DNA from: Chionoecetes opilio
Taxonomy: Eukaryota > Arthropoda > Malacostraca > Decapoda > Majidae
Length of the DNA stretch: 64,000 nucleotides
Direction of reading: 5' to 3'
NCBI GenBank assembly: GCA_016584305.1
Contig: JACEEZ010000330.1
Location: 167,501-231,500, forward strand
A model generated the notes under the pieces. It saw only the letters and a program-made list of their open reading frames with translations, was not told the DNA's origin and made no database searches. The stretch's first letter is position 1. Each line of letters starts with the position of its first letter. A program made the translations under genes and the position numbers. Shown in pieces: positions 1 through 10,754 of this stretch.

Positions 1-824
1 TTTTATTTGCAATGCCCTTTATCCTTTATTTTATCCTTTGTTTTATTTGCAATGCCCTTTATCCTTTATTTTAGCCTTTATTTTATTTGCAATGCCCTTT
101 ATCCTTTATTTTAGCCTTTATTTTATTTGCAATGCCCTTTATCCTTTATTTTAGCCTTTATTTTATTTGCAATGCCCTTTATCCTTTATTTTAGCCCTTA
201 TTTTATTTGCAATGCCCTTTATCCTTTATTTTAGCCCTTATTTTATTTGCAATGCCCTTTATCCTTTATTTTAGCCCTTATTTTATTTGCAATGCCCTTT
301 ATCCTTTATTTTAGCCCTTATTTTATTTGCAATGCCCTTTATCCTTTATATTAGCCTTTATTTTATTTGCAATGCCCTTTATCCTTTATTTTAGCCTTTA
401 TTTTATTTGCAATGCCCTTTATCCTTTAATTTAGCCTTTATTTTATTTGCAATGCCCTTTATCCTTTAATTTAGCCTTTATTTTATTTGCAATGCCCTTT
501 ATCCTTTATTTTAGCCCTTATTTTATTTGCAATGCCCTTTATCCTTTATTTTAGCCTTTATTTTATTTGCAATGCCCTTTATCCTTTAATTTAGCCTTTA
601 TTTTATTTGCAATGCCCTTTATACTTTATTTTAGCCTTTATTTTATTTGCAATGCCCTTTATCCTTTATTTAAGCCCTTATATTATTTGCAATGCCCTTT
701 ATCCTTTATTTTAGCCCTTACTTTATTTGCAATGCCCTTTATCCTTTATTTTAGCCCTTATTTTATTTGCAATGCCCTTTATCCTTTAATTTAGCCCTTA
801 TTATATTTGCTATGCCCTTTATTT
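1..824. repeat. 40-bp tandem repeat array (about 20 copies)
   Basis: A 40-bp A/T-rich unit containing tttgcaatgccctttatcc repeats head to tail from the first base, so the left edge of the array lies outside the window. Copies differ by single substitutions such as tta/cta and att/aat. It ends in degenerate copies near 824. Open frames across it are by-products of the repeat; no gene is supported. Confidence 0.95.
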
Positions 825-1201
825 TTTGTACACATTTTACCTGCGCCCTTAATTTGCACAAGTAGAATAGCAAAACTAATAATAATAAGCCAGTAAATTA
901 ACACAACCAAGAGAACTAAAACTAATAATTGATAAGGCCAGTAAAGAATGGTTAATTAATAGTTTTTAAGGTTTTAATTATTTATATACAGGATTTTGAA
1001 AACAATGAGGTGAGGAAGATACCTGTGCACATCCTAATTAGTCTTCCAGGTAAGAGTATGCGTGAAACTCCGACGTGTTACTCGTTGCCATGGAAACTGC
1101 GGTGTCCTGAAAGGCTCTGTTTGTGCTTTTGTATTGATTTACGTTCACCGTGTTATATTGTTTCATGTCAAATGTAACATAAGTATCGTTATTACTATTT
1201 A
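825..1201. other. Unique-looking AT-rich spacer
   Basis: No open frame, splice pattern, RNA gene or repeat was recognised between the 40-bp array and the TTAA element. The stretch 1406-1621 to the right of that element is likewise featureless. Confidence 0.5.
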
Positions 1202-1405
1202 CCCTGTGAGACCCAGAACGTGATTTCCATTGTAATTTGGCTACCATGAGACGATTTTTAGTTAATATAAGCAATATTCTATAGATATGACCTGTTTAGT
1301 ATTCTTGTCCACTAACGAGTTTGGTATATTCAGGGTTTTTTCAGAATTTTATGTATAACAACAGACGATTTTATATAGCAAAGGAAAGGTTTGGGCGTGA
1401 AGGGG
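1202..1405. mobile_element. piggyBac-like TTAA MITE, copy 1 (decayed)
   Basis: About 204 bp. It reads ccctgtgagacccagaacg at the left and ends gggcgtgaagggg followed by TTAA at 1406-1409; the left target is mutated to TTAC. The interior (gacgatttttag, atatgacctgtttagtat, agcaaaggaaag) matches the copies at 37921, 41335, 46129, 54971, 55793, 57400 and 59194. TTAA target duplication and CCC/GGG termini are hallmarks of the piggyBac superfamily. No transposase is encoded. Confidence 0.75.
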
Positions 1406-1647
1406 TTAAATGAATGAGCCTTTTTGTATGCTTGTCTCTAAGTTGGCATGAATAGACGAAGGATTACAAAGGAAAAACTAACCAGCAACAGATATTTTGA
1501 TACAATTGTTTCTGTTTGAGGGAATAATATGAAGTCTACTATTTAATATCTATGTATGTATGTACGTACAAGTAGGGAAGCCAGATCATGATTGAAAGGT
1601 TGTCATGGAAACTGTGGCTGTGTTTGTAAATTGAAGTTAGCAATATT

Positions 1648-2584
1648 TTTCTTAAAGACATGAAAATAAGAAGTTATTTTTCTCAAAGACATGAAAATAA
1701 GACGAGTTATTTTTCTCAAAGACATGAAAATAAGACGAGTTATTTTTCTCAAAGACATGAAAATAAGAAGAGTTATTTTTCTCAAAGACATGAAAATAAG
1801 ACGAGTTATTTTTCTCAAAGACATGAAAATAAGACGAGTTATTTTTCTCAAAGACATGAAAATAAGACGAGTTATTTTTCTCAAAGACATGAAAATAAGA
1901 CGAGTTATTTTTCTCAAAGACATGAAAATAAGAAGTTATTTTTCTCAAAGACATGAAAATAAGACGAGTTATTTTTCTCAAAGACATGAAAATAAGACGA
2001 GTTATTTTTCTCAAAGACATGAAAATAAGACGAGTTATTTTTTTCAAAGACATGAAAATAAGACGAGTTATTTTTCTCAAAGACATGAAAATAAGAAGTT
2101 ATTTTTCTCAAAGACATGAAAATAAGAAGTTATTTTTCTCAAAGACATGAAAATAAGACGAGTTATTTTTCTCAAAGACATGAAAATAAGAAGTTATTTT
2201 TCTCAAAGACATGAAAATAAGACGAGTTATTTTTCTCAGACATGAAAATAAGAAGAGTTATTTTTCTCAGACATGAAAATAAGACGATTATTTTTCTCAA
2301 AGACATGAAAATAAGACGAGTTATTTTTCTCAAAGACATGAAAATAAGGCGAGTTATTTTTCTCAAAGACATGAAAATAAGACGAGTTATTTTTCTCAAA
2401 GACATGAAAATAAGACGAGTTATTTTTCTCAAAGACATGAAAATAAGACGAGTTATTTTTCTCAAAGACATGAAAATAAGACGAGTTATTTTTCTCAAAG
2501 ACATGAAAATAAGACGAGTTATTTTTCTCAAAGACATGAAATAAGAAGTTATTTTTCTCAAAGACATGAAAATAAGACGAGTGT
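1648..2584. repeat. 33-bp tandem array (about 29 copies)
   Basis: The unit is atgaaaataagacgagttat plus ttttctcaaagac. Shorter 29-bp units lacking the acga step are interspersed. The array is inside a sequence that also exists at 5015-5305 with only a single unit, so it grew in place. Repetitive open frames on both strands follow from the unit length being divisible by three and are not genes. Confidence 0.95.
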
Positions 2585-2867
2585 AGATCACAATGGAAAA
2601 TTATAACAACTATTTATGTCATTTCTAACCCTTGGATATACTAAGAATAATCATGTTATTCACCTACCTTCCCCTTTCCTAATTTTTACACAACGTTCGC
2701 ACGATAAAGTGAAACTAAATAAAAGATTCTATTATAGTCATCCTTCAAAAACCGACTTTTATCCCCGTTTTCTTTCTTTCTGATATAATAATCCTTAATA
2801 ATAAATTTAGTATAAAGGGAAAAACTGGAATATGAGACAAAAGTGAAAATTGTATCTATCCAGTAAA
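2585..2867. repeat. Right flank of the 33-bp array, shared with 5070-5305
   Basis: From gtgtagatca to aataataaattt this flank aligns in order with 5068-5305, including ttataacaac, actaagaataatcat, tcatccttcaaaa and ccttaataataaat. The two loci are therefore copies of one ancestral segment. Confidence 0.75.
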
Positions 2868-2928
2868 CTAATATCCCTGGATTGATCTTTGTTCTGAAAA
2901 AAAATGTGACTTGAGGACTTTTTTCTCA

Positions 2929-3404
2929 CCGTAGATAACAGTAAAGTCGCCACCTACAGTGATGTCGCCAGCCGCCAAATATTACGAATTATAGCATCAC
3001 TACTGATTTTTATGTGCCACTGAAGATGATACACAGTAGTTTATATCATGACTGTATAATCTACCCTGTTTCAGCGTTGTTTTATGCTTTGTATCTGCAA
3101 GTATAGACGGTTTCAAATTTCACTACGCGGTTTTTTTTCGGGCGACGACGACAGCGGTACGACACTCAGTAAATAAACACTAGATGGCGACTCTACTGTT
3201 GTTAGCCAGTTTGTAGATATTTTTGTCATTTGTTCATTTATAGCCCTAATATGACACAGATGAAGACACAAAATGACACAGACTCTCCAGATAGCCCCTT
3301 CTAACTTTCCTGAAATCATGGATGTAGAAATGTAAGTATTAACGCCACCACACGTCTGTAAACAGAAAAAAAAGTTGTCCTGGCGACTTAACTGTTATCT
3401 ACGG
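2929..3404. mobile_element. TIR element of about 476 bp
   Basis: Inverted ends: ccgtagataacagtaaagtc at the left and gacttaactgttatctacgg at the right, followed by ta. The first 100 bp (tgatgtcgccagccgcc, tagcatcactactg, tgtgccactgaagatg) resemble the foldback element at 23885-24109, so both belong to one family. The right half carries a segment (3281-3318, tctccagatagccccttct) that recurs at 58346-58386. No coding capacity was seen. Confidence 0.7.
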
Positions 3405-3690
3405 TAGGTATATTGATATTTATCTAGTCTGTTTTTTTACGTATATGTATTTTTTGACAGAATGCGAAGGAAGACTATTGCAAATATTTTAAAAACACGA
3501 TTGAAGAATTTAATCCATTTCGTTACTAATATCACTGGAATAATCTTTGTTCAGAAAAAAATGTGGCTTAGGACTTTTTTCTGAGGTATATTTATCTACG
3601 TATTCGGTTTGTATTTTACGTATAGTTGTTTACAGCATGCGAAGGAAGACTAATGCAAATATTCTAACAACACAATTGAAGACTGGTGGT
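3405..3690. repeat. Local duplication carrying the pre-insertion site
   Basis: 3527-3680 (atcactggaataatctttgt through gcgaaggaagactaatgc) repeats the sequence on both sides of the 2929-3404 element, namely 2873-2928 followed by 3405-3510. The second copy reads ttttttctgaggtatat with no element between. It is thus a paralogous empty site. Confidence 0.7.
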
Positions 3691-4340
3691 TTGCATCATT
3701 AGATTTGAAACCTTTACCAGACAAAGTGAAATCCATTGGTAAAAATGTACAATATGACTGAGGCTAGATTTTCAGACACGTTCGGTTTTTGTTTTACGAC
3801 CCTAACCTAGCCTAAGAAAAATTTAATGTTTGCACACCATTTCATTGTTACTTTCACACTCGTTCTGACCTTTAGAAACATTAGAAAGGTAAACAATACT
3901 TTAATTCAGACCCAATCATGTTATATATATCAGCCCATCCATTATTCCGTTTAATTAGTCGACTGTACACTGGTCATCAAAGTTTATGTTTTCAAATCCT
4001 TCCCAAAAAAATCATATAAACTTCCACTAAGTCGTCTGTCAGTCCTCATTTGGAATTAGCTAAATAAGTTCAGTTCTTTAAGCTTTCATTTCTTTGCTGC
4101 AAATAATATGTTTTGTAATCTAGGAATCATTTTTGTTATTCTATGTTCCACTCTTTCCAATTTACCAATATCGTATTTCCATAGTAAGGGACCCAAAACT
4201 ACACGTACTATACAAGATACGAGGATACAAGTGAATTATATAGTGTTTGGATGACTTTATCGGATTTATGGTCGAATCCAATCAATTAATCATCAGTTTT
4301 GACCACTTCCTGACATGTTGGTTTGGGGACGTGGAGTGGA
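3691..4340. other. AT-rich spacer, no gene seen
   Basis: No supported gene. A short stretch (acaatatgactgaggctaga, then cctagcctaagaaaaat near 3747-3822) is related to 61700-61735 and 63868-63888 around the hAT-like element, so part of this spacer is an old dispersed repeat. Confidence 0.5.
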
Positions 4341-4566
4341 TTAGGGTGGATGGTGGAGGTGTGTGGGTGGTGTGGATGGTGGAGGTGTGTGGGTGGTGTG
4401 GATGGTGGAGGTGTGTGGGTGGTGTGGATGGTGGAGGTGTGTGGGTGGTGTGGATGGTGGAGGTGTGTGGGTGGTGTGGATGGTGGAGGTGTGTGGGTGG
4501 TGTGGATGGTGGAGGTGTGTGGGTGGCGTGGATGGTGGAGGTGTGTGGGTGGTGTGGATGGTGGGC
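4341..4566. repeat. 26-bp G/T-rich tandem array (about 8.7 copies)
   Basis: Unit tggtggaggtgtgtgggtgg plus tgtgga, nearly identical in each copy (one tgt to cgt change near 4527). It abuts the left end of the foldback element at 4563. Because 26 is not a multiple of three, all three frames on each strand are open, giving spurious open frames. Confidence 0.95.
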
Positions 4567-4925
4567 GGGTGGCATATTGTCGTTCTCTTGGAATAGTACG
4601 TATGGGGGATGTCTCTAGCCAATCACCGATGTCCAAGCTCGTGACGTCTCATAGGGGTGGAGCTTAAGTAATGACTGGGTTATTATCTGTGTTTTATTTA
4701 ACGTCATGTATTTGGTCTAGGTTAGGAATAGGTTAGTTTAGTTAAGGTTAGGTTAAATTTTACAATATAATAAGTTTAATTAAATATAACATACAGATTA
4801 TAGCCCAGCGATCACGTAGGCTCCACCCCCAATGTGACGTCACGAGCTTGGACATCGGTGATTGGCCAGAGACATCCCCATACCATATAGTATTCCAGAG
4901 TACGGCAATATGCGGGAGGCGGGCG
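4563..4925. mobile_element. Foldback (palindromic) MITE
   Basis: Two arms of about 130 bp are inverted copies. The left arm contains agccaatcaccgatgtccaa then gctcgtgacgtc and ggtggagc; the right arm contains ggctccacccccaatgtgac then the same accgatgtccaagctcgtgacgtc core in reverse arrangement. The spacer (about 4690-4788) is AT-rich and carries several ggttagg motifs. No coding capacity. Confidence 0.7.
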
Positions 4926-5014
4926 AAGAAGACTTTTTTTTTTTTTTCCTTCTTTTTTTCCATCTCATTTTTTTCATTTTGTATTTTGTTCATCTCATTT
5001 TTGATATTTAAGGT

Positions 5015-5305
5015 GTTTGTGAAATGAAGTTAGCAATATTTTTCTCAAAGATATGAAAATAAGACGTGTAGATCAGAAAGGAAATTATAACAACAATTTA
5101 TATCATATATTGCCCTTTTATATACTACTAAGAATAATCATAATATTCACCTTCCTCCCCTTTTATTAATTTGTACACAACATTCACACACACACACACA
5201 CACACACAAAGTTAAAGATTACATTATAGTCATCCTTCAAAAAAAAAAACCTATCCCCGGTTTCTTTCTGATATATCCTTAATAATAAATTTTGCCTCAG
5301 TTTAA
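5015..5305. repeat. Single-unit paralogue of the 33-bp array locus
   Basis: Begins tgaagttagcaatatttttc, contains one copy of the 33-bp unit (tctcaaagatatgaaaataa gacg), then continues with the flank also found at 2585-2815. A (CA)n tract at 5185-5209 replaces part of the flank. Confidence 0.8.
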
Positions 5306-5555
5306 CGTCAGATTTAGCGGTAATATTTTATTGAGACTCACATAACGTAATACCCATATCATTTCTTAAGGTTTCTCCAATGAATTACGAACGGTGAGAG
5401 ATTTGCACCAATAGGAAGCCTCTAAAATTAGATAGAGAAGCTGTCTGGACCAATAGGAAGGAGAGATAATGCGAGGAAGGAAGGTGATTGGTTGAATAGC
5501 CAGAGAAGCGGCCAATCAACTGACAGCCCCACTTAGAGGCAGCACAATCGTATTC

Positions 5556-5558
<3 letters not shown>

Positions 5559-5617
<59 letters not shown>
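5559..5617. repeat. (GA)n microsatellite
   Basis: Perfect GA dinucleotide tract, followed to 5820 by a purine-rich G/A stretch. Open frames of alternating Ser-Leu or Arg-Glu over it are artefacts. Confidence 0.97.
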
Positions 5618-5618
<1 letters not shown>

Positions 5619-6007
5619 TGGAATGTAATGTAAAGAGGGAAGAAGATATAAAATTAGAGAATGACGGAAGAAAATCACCTTAATAAAGAGAAGTGAGAGG
5701 TTGAGAAAGGGGAAGAATGAAGGAAGATGGCAAATGGGAAGGAGATATGAGGAAGGAGGATGGAAGAAGAAGAGGAGGAAGATGAAGAGGGAGAGGAGGA
5801 AGAGGAAGAAGAAAGAGACTCGTAACAAAAGAGGCGAAAAACTTGACTGTATTAAAAAAGTTCGTATAATTAAAAGTCAAAAGAAAATATGAAGATTCCA
5901 ACATAGGCAGAGAAAATTATGTATTGTAAAAAAAACACAATTAGACGATAGAGGAAAAACAAAGAGTGAAAAAAATATAAAAAACTTATATATATAGGAT
6001 TGGTGAA

Positions 6008-6122
<115 letters not shown>

Positions 6123-6493
6123 TAATGGAGGAAGGGGATGAAGGAAAAAAAAGTGAGAGAATGAGTAAAAGAAAAGAAACGAAGAATGGAAAAGGCGTTT
6201 TAGAGACCTTGAAATGGGACAAAAAAAATATATAGTAATAAATGAAAAATATAGGAATGTATAATAAAAAAAGTAATAAAGGAAAAATAAAGGAATGTAT
6301 AATAAAAATAATAAATGAAAAATAAAGGAGTGTATAATAAAAAAAGGTCACGTTGATGGATATTTAATGGCGATGTTGACTCTTTTGTAGGGAAAGAAAA
6401 AAATACTGATCAATATTTTGTAAATGACGTGTTTGTTTGTCAATATTTGATTATAAAGACAGGCGTTAATTGAAGTGTCTGTCTTCCTGTTAA

Positions 6494-6822
<329 letters not shown>

Positions 6823-6902
6823 TGGGTTGGTTTACAAACGTTCCCGTCCGTTTGTTTACTGCAAGCGTCTTGAAACGTGATTTGCACAAACCATTACAGT
6901 TG

Positions 6903-6907
<5 letters not shown>

Positions 6908-6997
<90 letters not shown>

Positions 6998-7082
6998 TAA
7001 TGGGTCGGATAACTTGAATCCTCAGTTAAACCATCAATGTCAACCTTGTCAACAGCTTGATGGATATTGATGAGAGAGAGAA

Positions 7083-7121
<39 letters not shown>
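6908..7121. repeat. Two (GA)n microsatellites
   Basis: Pure GA tracts at 6908-6994 and 7072-7121, separated by about 75 bp of unique-looking sequence. Confidence 0.96.
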
Positions 7122-7126
<5 letters not shown>

Positions 7127-7183
7127 CATATGTGAATCGATTAATGGGTCTCTGATTCTCCATTTATTATTTACTTTGCAATC

Positions 7184-7274
7184 CCTCCTCCTCCTCCTCC
7201 TCCTCCTCCTCCTCCTCCTCCTCCTCCTCCTCCTCCTCCTCCTCCTCCTCCTCCTCCTCCTCCTCCTCCTCCTT
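7184..7274. repeat. (TCC)n microsatellite
   Basis: About 30 TCC units. Shorter TCC tracts recur at 7336-7353, 8199-8243 and 8787-8800, each at the 3' end of a copy of the same LINE, so they are probably its tail repeat. Confidence 0.95.
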
Positions 7275-7530
7275 TTGCCTCGTATGACCCAGTAGTGCTG
7301 TTACTGTCTGTTCTACCTTTGTGTTCCTTTGTATTCCTCCTCCTCCTCCTCCTCGAGCTATCTTATTAACATCCCTGGATTATTTAGTATTAGCGGTAGT
7401 TCTAATTAGCATACTACATTCCTCTCTTTCTTCAATATAAAAGTGTTCATGATTCTAGCCTCTTTGGGGACATGGTATTATTTTCCAGCTGTTTTTCGAT
7501 CTCTTACATATAGTTTTTTTTTTTTTTTTT

Positions 7531-8090
7531 TTCACACGTAGCCTATAGCGCCTGTAGGCATGTGGAGAGTCTTGATGTTGGTCGAACTCGCCCGTTGGTG
7601 GCGCAGGCTGGATTTTTATAGTGACACCTGTGGTCTCAGGTGAAGATCTCATTTTCTATGATGTTCTTGATCTCCATGTTAGGCGCATGCAGCCCCTAGA
7701 GTCCACCGTCACACTCGCAATCGGCAGACGCTGCATGTGGGTTGCTTTGGCTCAACGATGGCTTTGACAGTTGCTCCTTGGTGAAACTTGAGCAGCGACG
7801 ACGGTCGAAGGTCGGCACGAAGACACGGGGGAACCCGTGTCTTCGTGCCGACCTTCGTCGCTGCCTTTCGTTCCGAAAAATATCCCTTTTATGGTAACCT
7901 TCCTCAGTCGAGGAAGGTCGTCGCTCAACCTTCATCATGACTCTCGGTACGGGCCTTGAACTCGGGACCTTCTGCTCCCCTACCAGGCTCTTGAAAGAGT
8001 TTCCCCCAGCAGGATTCGAACTCGGGACATTGAGTTCAGCACTCCAAGACGCTAACCACTTGGCCACCGCCTCCCCCAAAGGAGGCGGTT
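7531..8090 (-). mobile_element. tRNA-derived SINE, nested in a LINE tail
   Basis: On the minus strand the 5' end reads ggaggcggtggccaagtggt tagcg, with a good RNA polymerase III A box (tggccaagtgg) and a B box (gagttcgaatcc, about 8003-8014). A second B-box-like stretch (7955-7966) suggests a composite head. The 3' end is cctacaggcgctatagg followed by poly-T/A. A relative is at 22437-22762. The uninterrupted LINE copy at 8560-8800 is the empty site. Confidence 0.75.
7806..7857. other. Perfect 24-bp hairpin with a 4-nt loop
   Basis: Arms 7806-7829 and 7834-7857 are exact reverse complements (gtcggcacgaagacacggg against cccgtgtcttcgtgccgac at the apex), loop ggaa. Beyond a bulge the outer gcagcga (7792-7798) pairs with tcgctgc (7857-7863). 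It lies inside the SINE body and is far more perfect than the surrounding decayed sequence. Confidence 0.85.
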
Positions 8091-8245
8091 TGATGTAGTT
8101 TGATAGTTAGTAGTATATAGTTCAGCAGATACCCTCGTTATAGACCAATGGGCTTCCTGGTATATGTTATTCCTTTGTACGTATGTATTTCTGTGTATCC
8201 TCCTCCTCCTCCTCCTCCTCCTCCTCCTCCTCCTCCTCCTCCTTA

Positions 8246-8530
8246 AAGGATCGTAGAATCCGTGGGGACTTGATAGAAACCTTTAAGATCCTAAAAGGTT
8301 TTCATGTCATTAATCAAGAGAACCTATTCGAGCTTTCAACTCAAGTGACAACAAGAAATAATGGTTTAAAACTAAACGGTCAACGTTGCATCACCGATCT
8401 CCGTAAAAATTATTTCAATGTTAGAGTCGTTGATCGATGGAACAAGTTACCAGCAAATGTTGTCGGAGCCAGCACAATAACTACATTAAAAAACAGACTT
8501 GACGCGCACTGTAAAGTAAATGGGTATTGA
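8246..8530 (+). pseudogene. LINE reverse-transcriptase C-terminal fragment
   Basis: An open frame to the TGA at 8528-8530 encodes the typical tail of CR1/L2/Jockey-type ORF2 proteins: a basic RRIRGDLIETFKILKG motif, then YFNVRVVDRWNKLPANVV and a final TLKNRLDAH stretch. There is no start codon belonging to it; upstream is a (TCC)n tract, so it is a 5'-truncated copy. The catalytic reverse-transcriptase domain is absent. Its 3' UTR runs on to about 8800. Confidence 0.85.
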
Positions 8531-8800
8531 TAGTGCGAATTCGTATCTAGTCCCCCGTATCGATTAGTTGTAATGGTAGTGGTAGTTGTAGTTAGTATTT
8601 TTCATATCCTATCATTCTTCACTATGAAACTTCCATGTTCCTATCCTCTTTAGGGACATGGTATCATTTTCCAACTGTTTTCTTACAAGTAGTTGATAGT
8701 TAGTAGTATGTAGTTCAGCAGATACCCTCGCTATGGACCAATAGGTCTCCTGGTGTTTGTTATTCCTATGTAATCCTATGTAATCCTCCTCCTCCTCCTC
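8531..8800 (+). mobile_element. LINE 3' UTR, intact copy
   Basis: Follows the RT fragment directly: tctttagggacatggtatca, then ttgatagttagtagtatgta and cagcagataccctcgctatg, ending in (TCC)n. It provides the uninterrupted version of the copy at 7355-8245. Confidence 0.75.
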
Positions 8801-9089
8801 ACAATCATCATCTCTCTCTCTCTCTTTCTCAATCAGTGTTTCGGGGAAGCATTCAAGCTTAACCCTTCACAGCAATCACCTGTCTTTACCTTTCCCTCCA
8901 TGGGGCGATGGCTGCATGTCTCCCCTGTCCTCTTTACCTGTATTGCGTTGTTGGTTGCCTGTCTACCTGTCCATTACCTTATGTTTATAATACTATAGTC
9001 TATTGTTTTAACGAGGCGAAAATAAATTGCATTCTATCTTAAGGTCTCATGCTTAAAATTATGCCTATGTTTACCTGATAATATGGTTC

Positions 9090-9200
<111 letters not shown>

Positions 9201-9640
9201 TGAAAGGGAGAAGTGCAGGGGTGAGGGAAATAGTCTGGCAAGAAAAACATTAATGATGAAAGGAAGGAGGTAAAAGTGGAGAGAAGAATAGATGGATTAT
9301 GATGATGATGATGATGATGATGATAATATAGTTCATAGATAATGGTTCAATACATGTTTCTCTTATCATATTTTTCTCTACTTTTGTTACCGATTTCAGA
9401 CAGATATCAGATGGTACGATTTTTTAGTTCACATTTTGGCATCATATTTATTACGGGTTACTTCTGCTAGTACTAATAATAATAATGATAATGATGAAAA
9501 TAATAATAATAACAATAATTTGTTTAGGAATAATCAGCATTTACAGAATTACAACAACGGTTTTTTTATTTTTATTTCTCATCTGTTTACTAGCTTTTGT
9601 GGCGCATCGTGAACCATTTCTGATCTTTTGTGGCAAGGGT

Positions 9641-9731
9641 TTTTACACACACACACACACACACATACACACACACTTACACACACACACACACATACAC
9701 ACACAGACACACACACACACACACACACAGG
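9641..9731. repeat. (CA)n microsatellite
   Basis: Interrupted CA tract with aca/tac variants, directly left of a SINE head. Confidence 0.95.
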
Positions 9732-9737
9732 AGTGAA

Positions 9738-9945
9738 GGATTGCCAGCCTTTGTTCCTGCCGGGATTTCAAGGTCACAACTTGTCGGTTTACATCCCGTA
9801 CTCACTCTGTGTGAGGAGGAGGAGGAGGAGGAGAGGCCATAGCGTGAAAGCATACAAGCCACCGCCAGGCCGGGATGCGAACCCTGCACCTCTGGGTTCC
9901 AAGTTGACCGCTGACCAATCAGGCAAGGTTTTCCGTGATAACAAT
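9738..9945 (-). mobile_element. tRNA-derived SINE head
   Basis: On the minus strand, ttggtcagcggtcaacttgg (A-box-like) is followed by agggttcgcatcccggcc, a good B box. It ends next to the (CA)n tract. No full cloverleaf with a sensible anticodon stem was found, so it is not called a tRNA gene. Confidence 0.5.
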
Positions 9946-10235
9946 GGATGCCGCGCTGTGATTGGCTGTCACTTGGCCAATCAGGATGGAGTTAAAGAGT
10001 GGCCGTACCTTCCTCTACACTATTATACAGCCCTGCAAGTAGTGAAGATATACGTAGGCCACAGGTTCTATTCTTCTTAACTCCAATCTCCTTATATGTC
10101 CATGTTTAACTCCAACCTCAGTATCCCAAATTTTCGTTGCCCCCTGAGGCGAGTGCAAGGAATTCAGTAGAGACTCTGGGCGATGGCAAACCTCAGGACA
10201 AAGATCTTTTGGATGCTCATCACCTGTAGTTGGTT

Positions 10236-10733
10236 ATGCTGGGCACCTGGCTGGCCGTCACGCTGTGGAGCCCCGCGGCGCACCACAAGGCCGTCAGGAT
10301 GCGCGCCCTGCAGCGTCAGGCGGAGGCGGTGTTCAGCTCCAGCGAGGTCACGCTGTACAACACCCTGGCAGCCTCGCGATGGCTGGGCCGCTTGGGGCTG
10401 CAGGCCGCGGCTTCTCATAGCGAGGCCTGCACGCCGCCGTCCACCGGGCTCCGGTTCGTGCCCGTGGTGGGCGACGCGCTGCTCGAGGTGCGCTTCCAAC
10501 ACTACCACGCCTGCATGACACATCTCATCGCGACGTACAAGCTCATACGAATTGCAGTGCATGTGTGCGCTGTGGGAAGTCTGGCGGCGGCGCCGCTGTG
10601 GCTGGTGTGGCGAGCCCTGCGCCGGGGCAGTGCAGACCAGCCAGCCTCCCGTAAGGAGAAGAAGAAGACACAGGAAGGCAAGGATTGGTCGTGGGAAGTC
10701 ACCACGAGAGGAAAGCAAGACGGTCATGGATAA
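10236..10733 (+). CDS. Small membrane protein, unknown; possible ectodomain half of a receptor-like kinase
   Basis: 165 residues. The start is the first ATG after an in-frame TAG (10227-10229); a TTG two codons upstream would also be in frame. Visible features: a hydrophobic N-terminus (MLGTWLAVTLWSPAA) that could be a signal peptide, about 85 mostly polar residues with cysteines near 65 and 93, one clear membrane segment at about 103-125, then a basic stop-transfer run (RALRR) and a Lys-rich tail ending at TAA 10731-10733. The family was not recognised. The region is GC-rich and intronless, unlike its surroundings. The kinase frame starts 21 nt later in the same reading frame, so signal-ectodomain-membrane-kinase would be one protein but for this stop. 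Alternatives are a sequencing error, a nonsense-broken gene, stop read-through or two separate genes. Confidence 0.6.
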   Translation: MLGTWLAVTLWSPAAHHKAVRMRALQRQAEAVFSSSEVTLYNTLAASRWLGRLGLQAAASHSEACTPPSTGLRFVPVVGDALLEVRFQHYHACMTHLIATYKLIRIAVHVCAVGSLAAAPLWLVWRALRRGSADQPASRKEKKKTQEGKDWSWEVTTRGKQDGHG

Positions 10734-10754
10734 TACGAGAATGGCGACAACGTA

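Larger units (their letters stand above)
7355..8245 (+). mobile_element. LINE 3' UTR copy split by a SINE
   Basis: Non-coding 3' end of a non-LTR retrotransposon: ctctttggggacatggtatt (7461-7480) on the left, and gatagttagtagtatatagt then tcagcagataccctcg on the right, ending in (TCC)n. The same order without interruption is at 8560-8800. The break, 7531-8090, is a SINE on the opposite strand. Confidence 0.75.

Noticed and set aside
4700..4760. ggttagg motifs considered as interstitial telomere (TTAGG)n
   Set aside because: Only a few non-contiguous copies; not a tandem tract.
8183..8245. Poly-Ser N-terminus of the frame covering the LINE fragment
   Set aside because: It translates the (TCC)n tract; the real LINE similarity starts after it.
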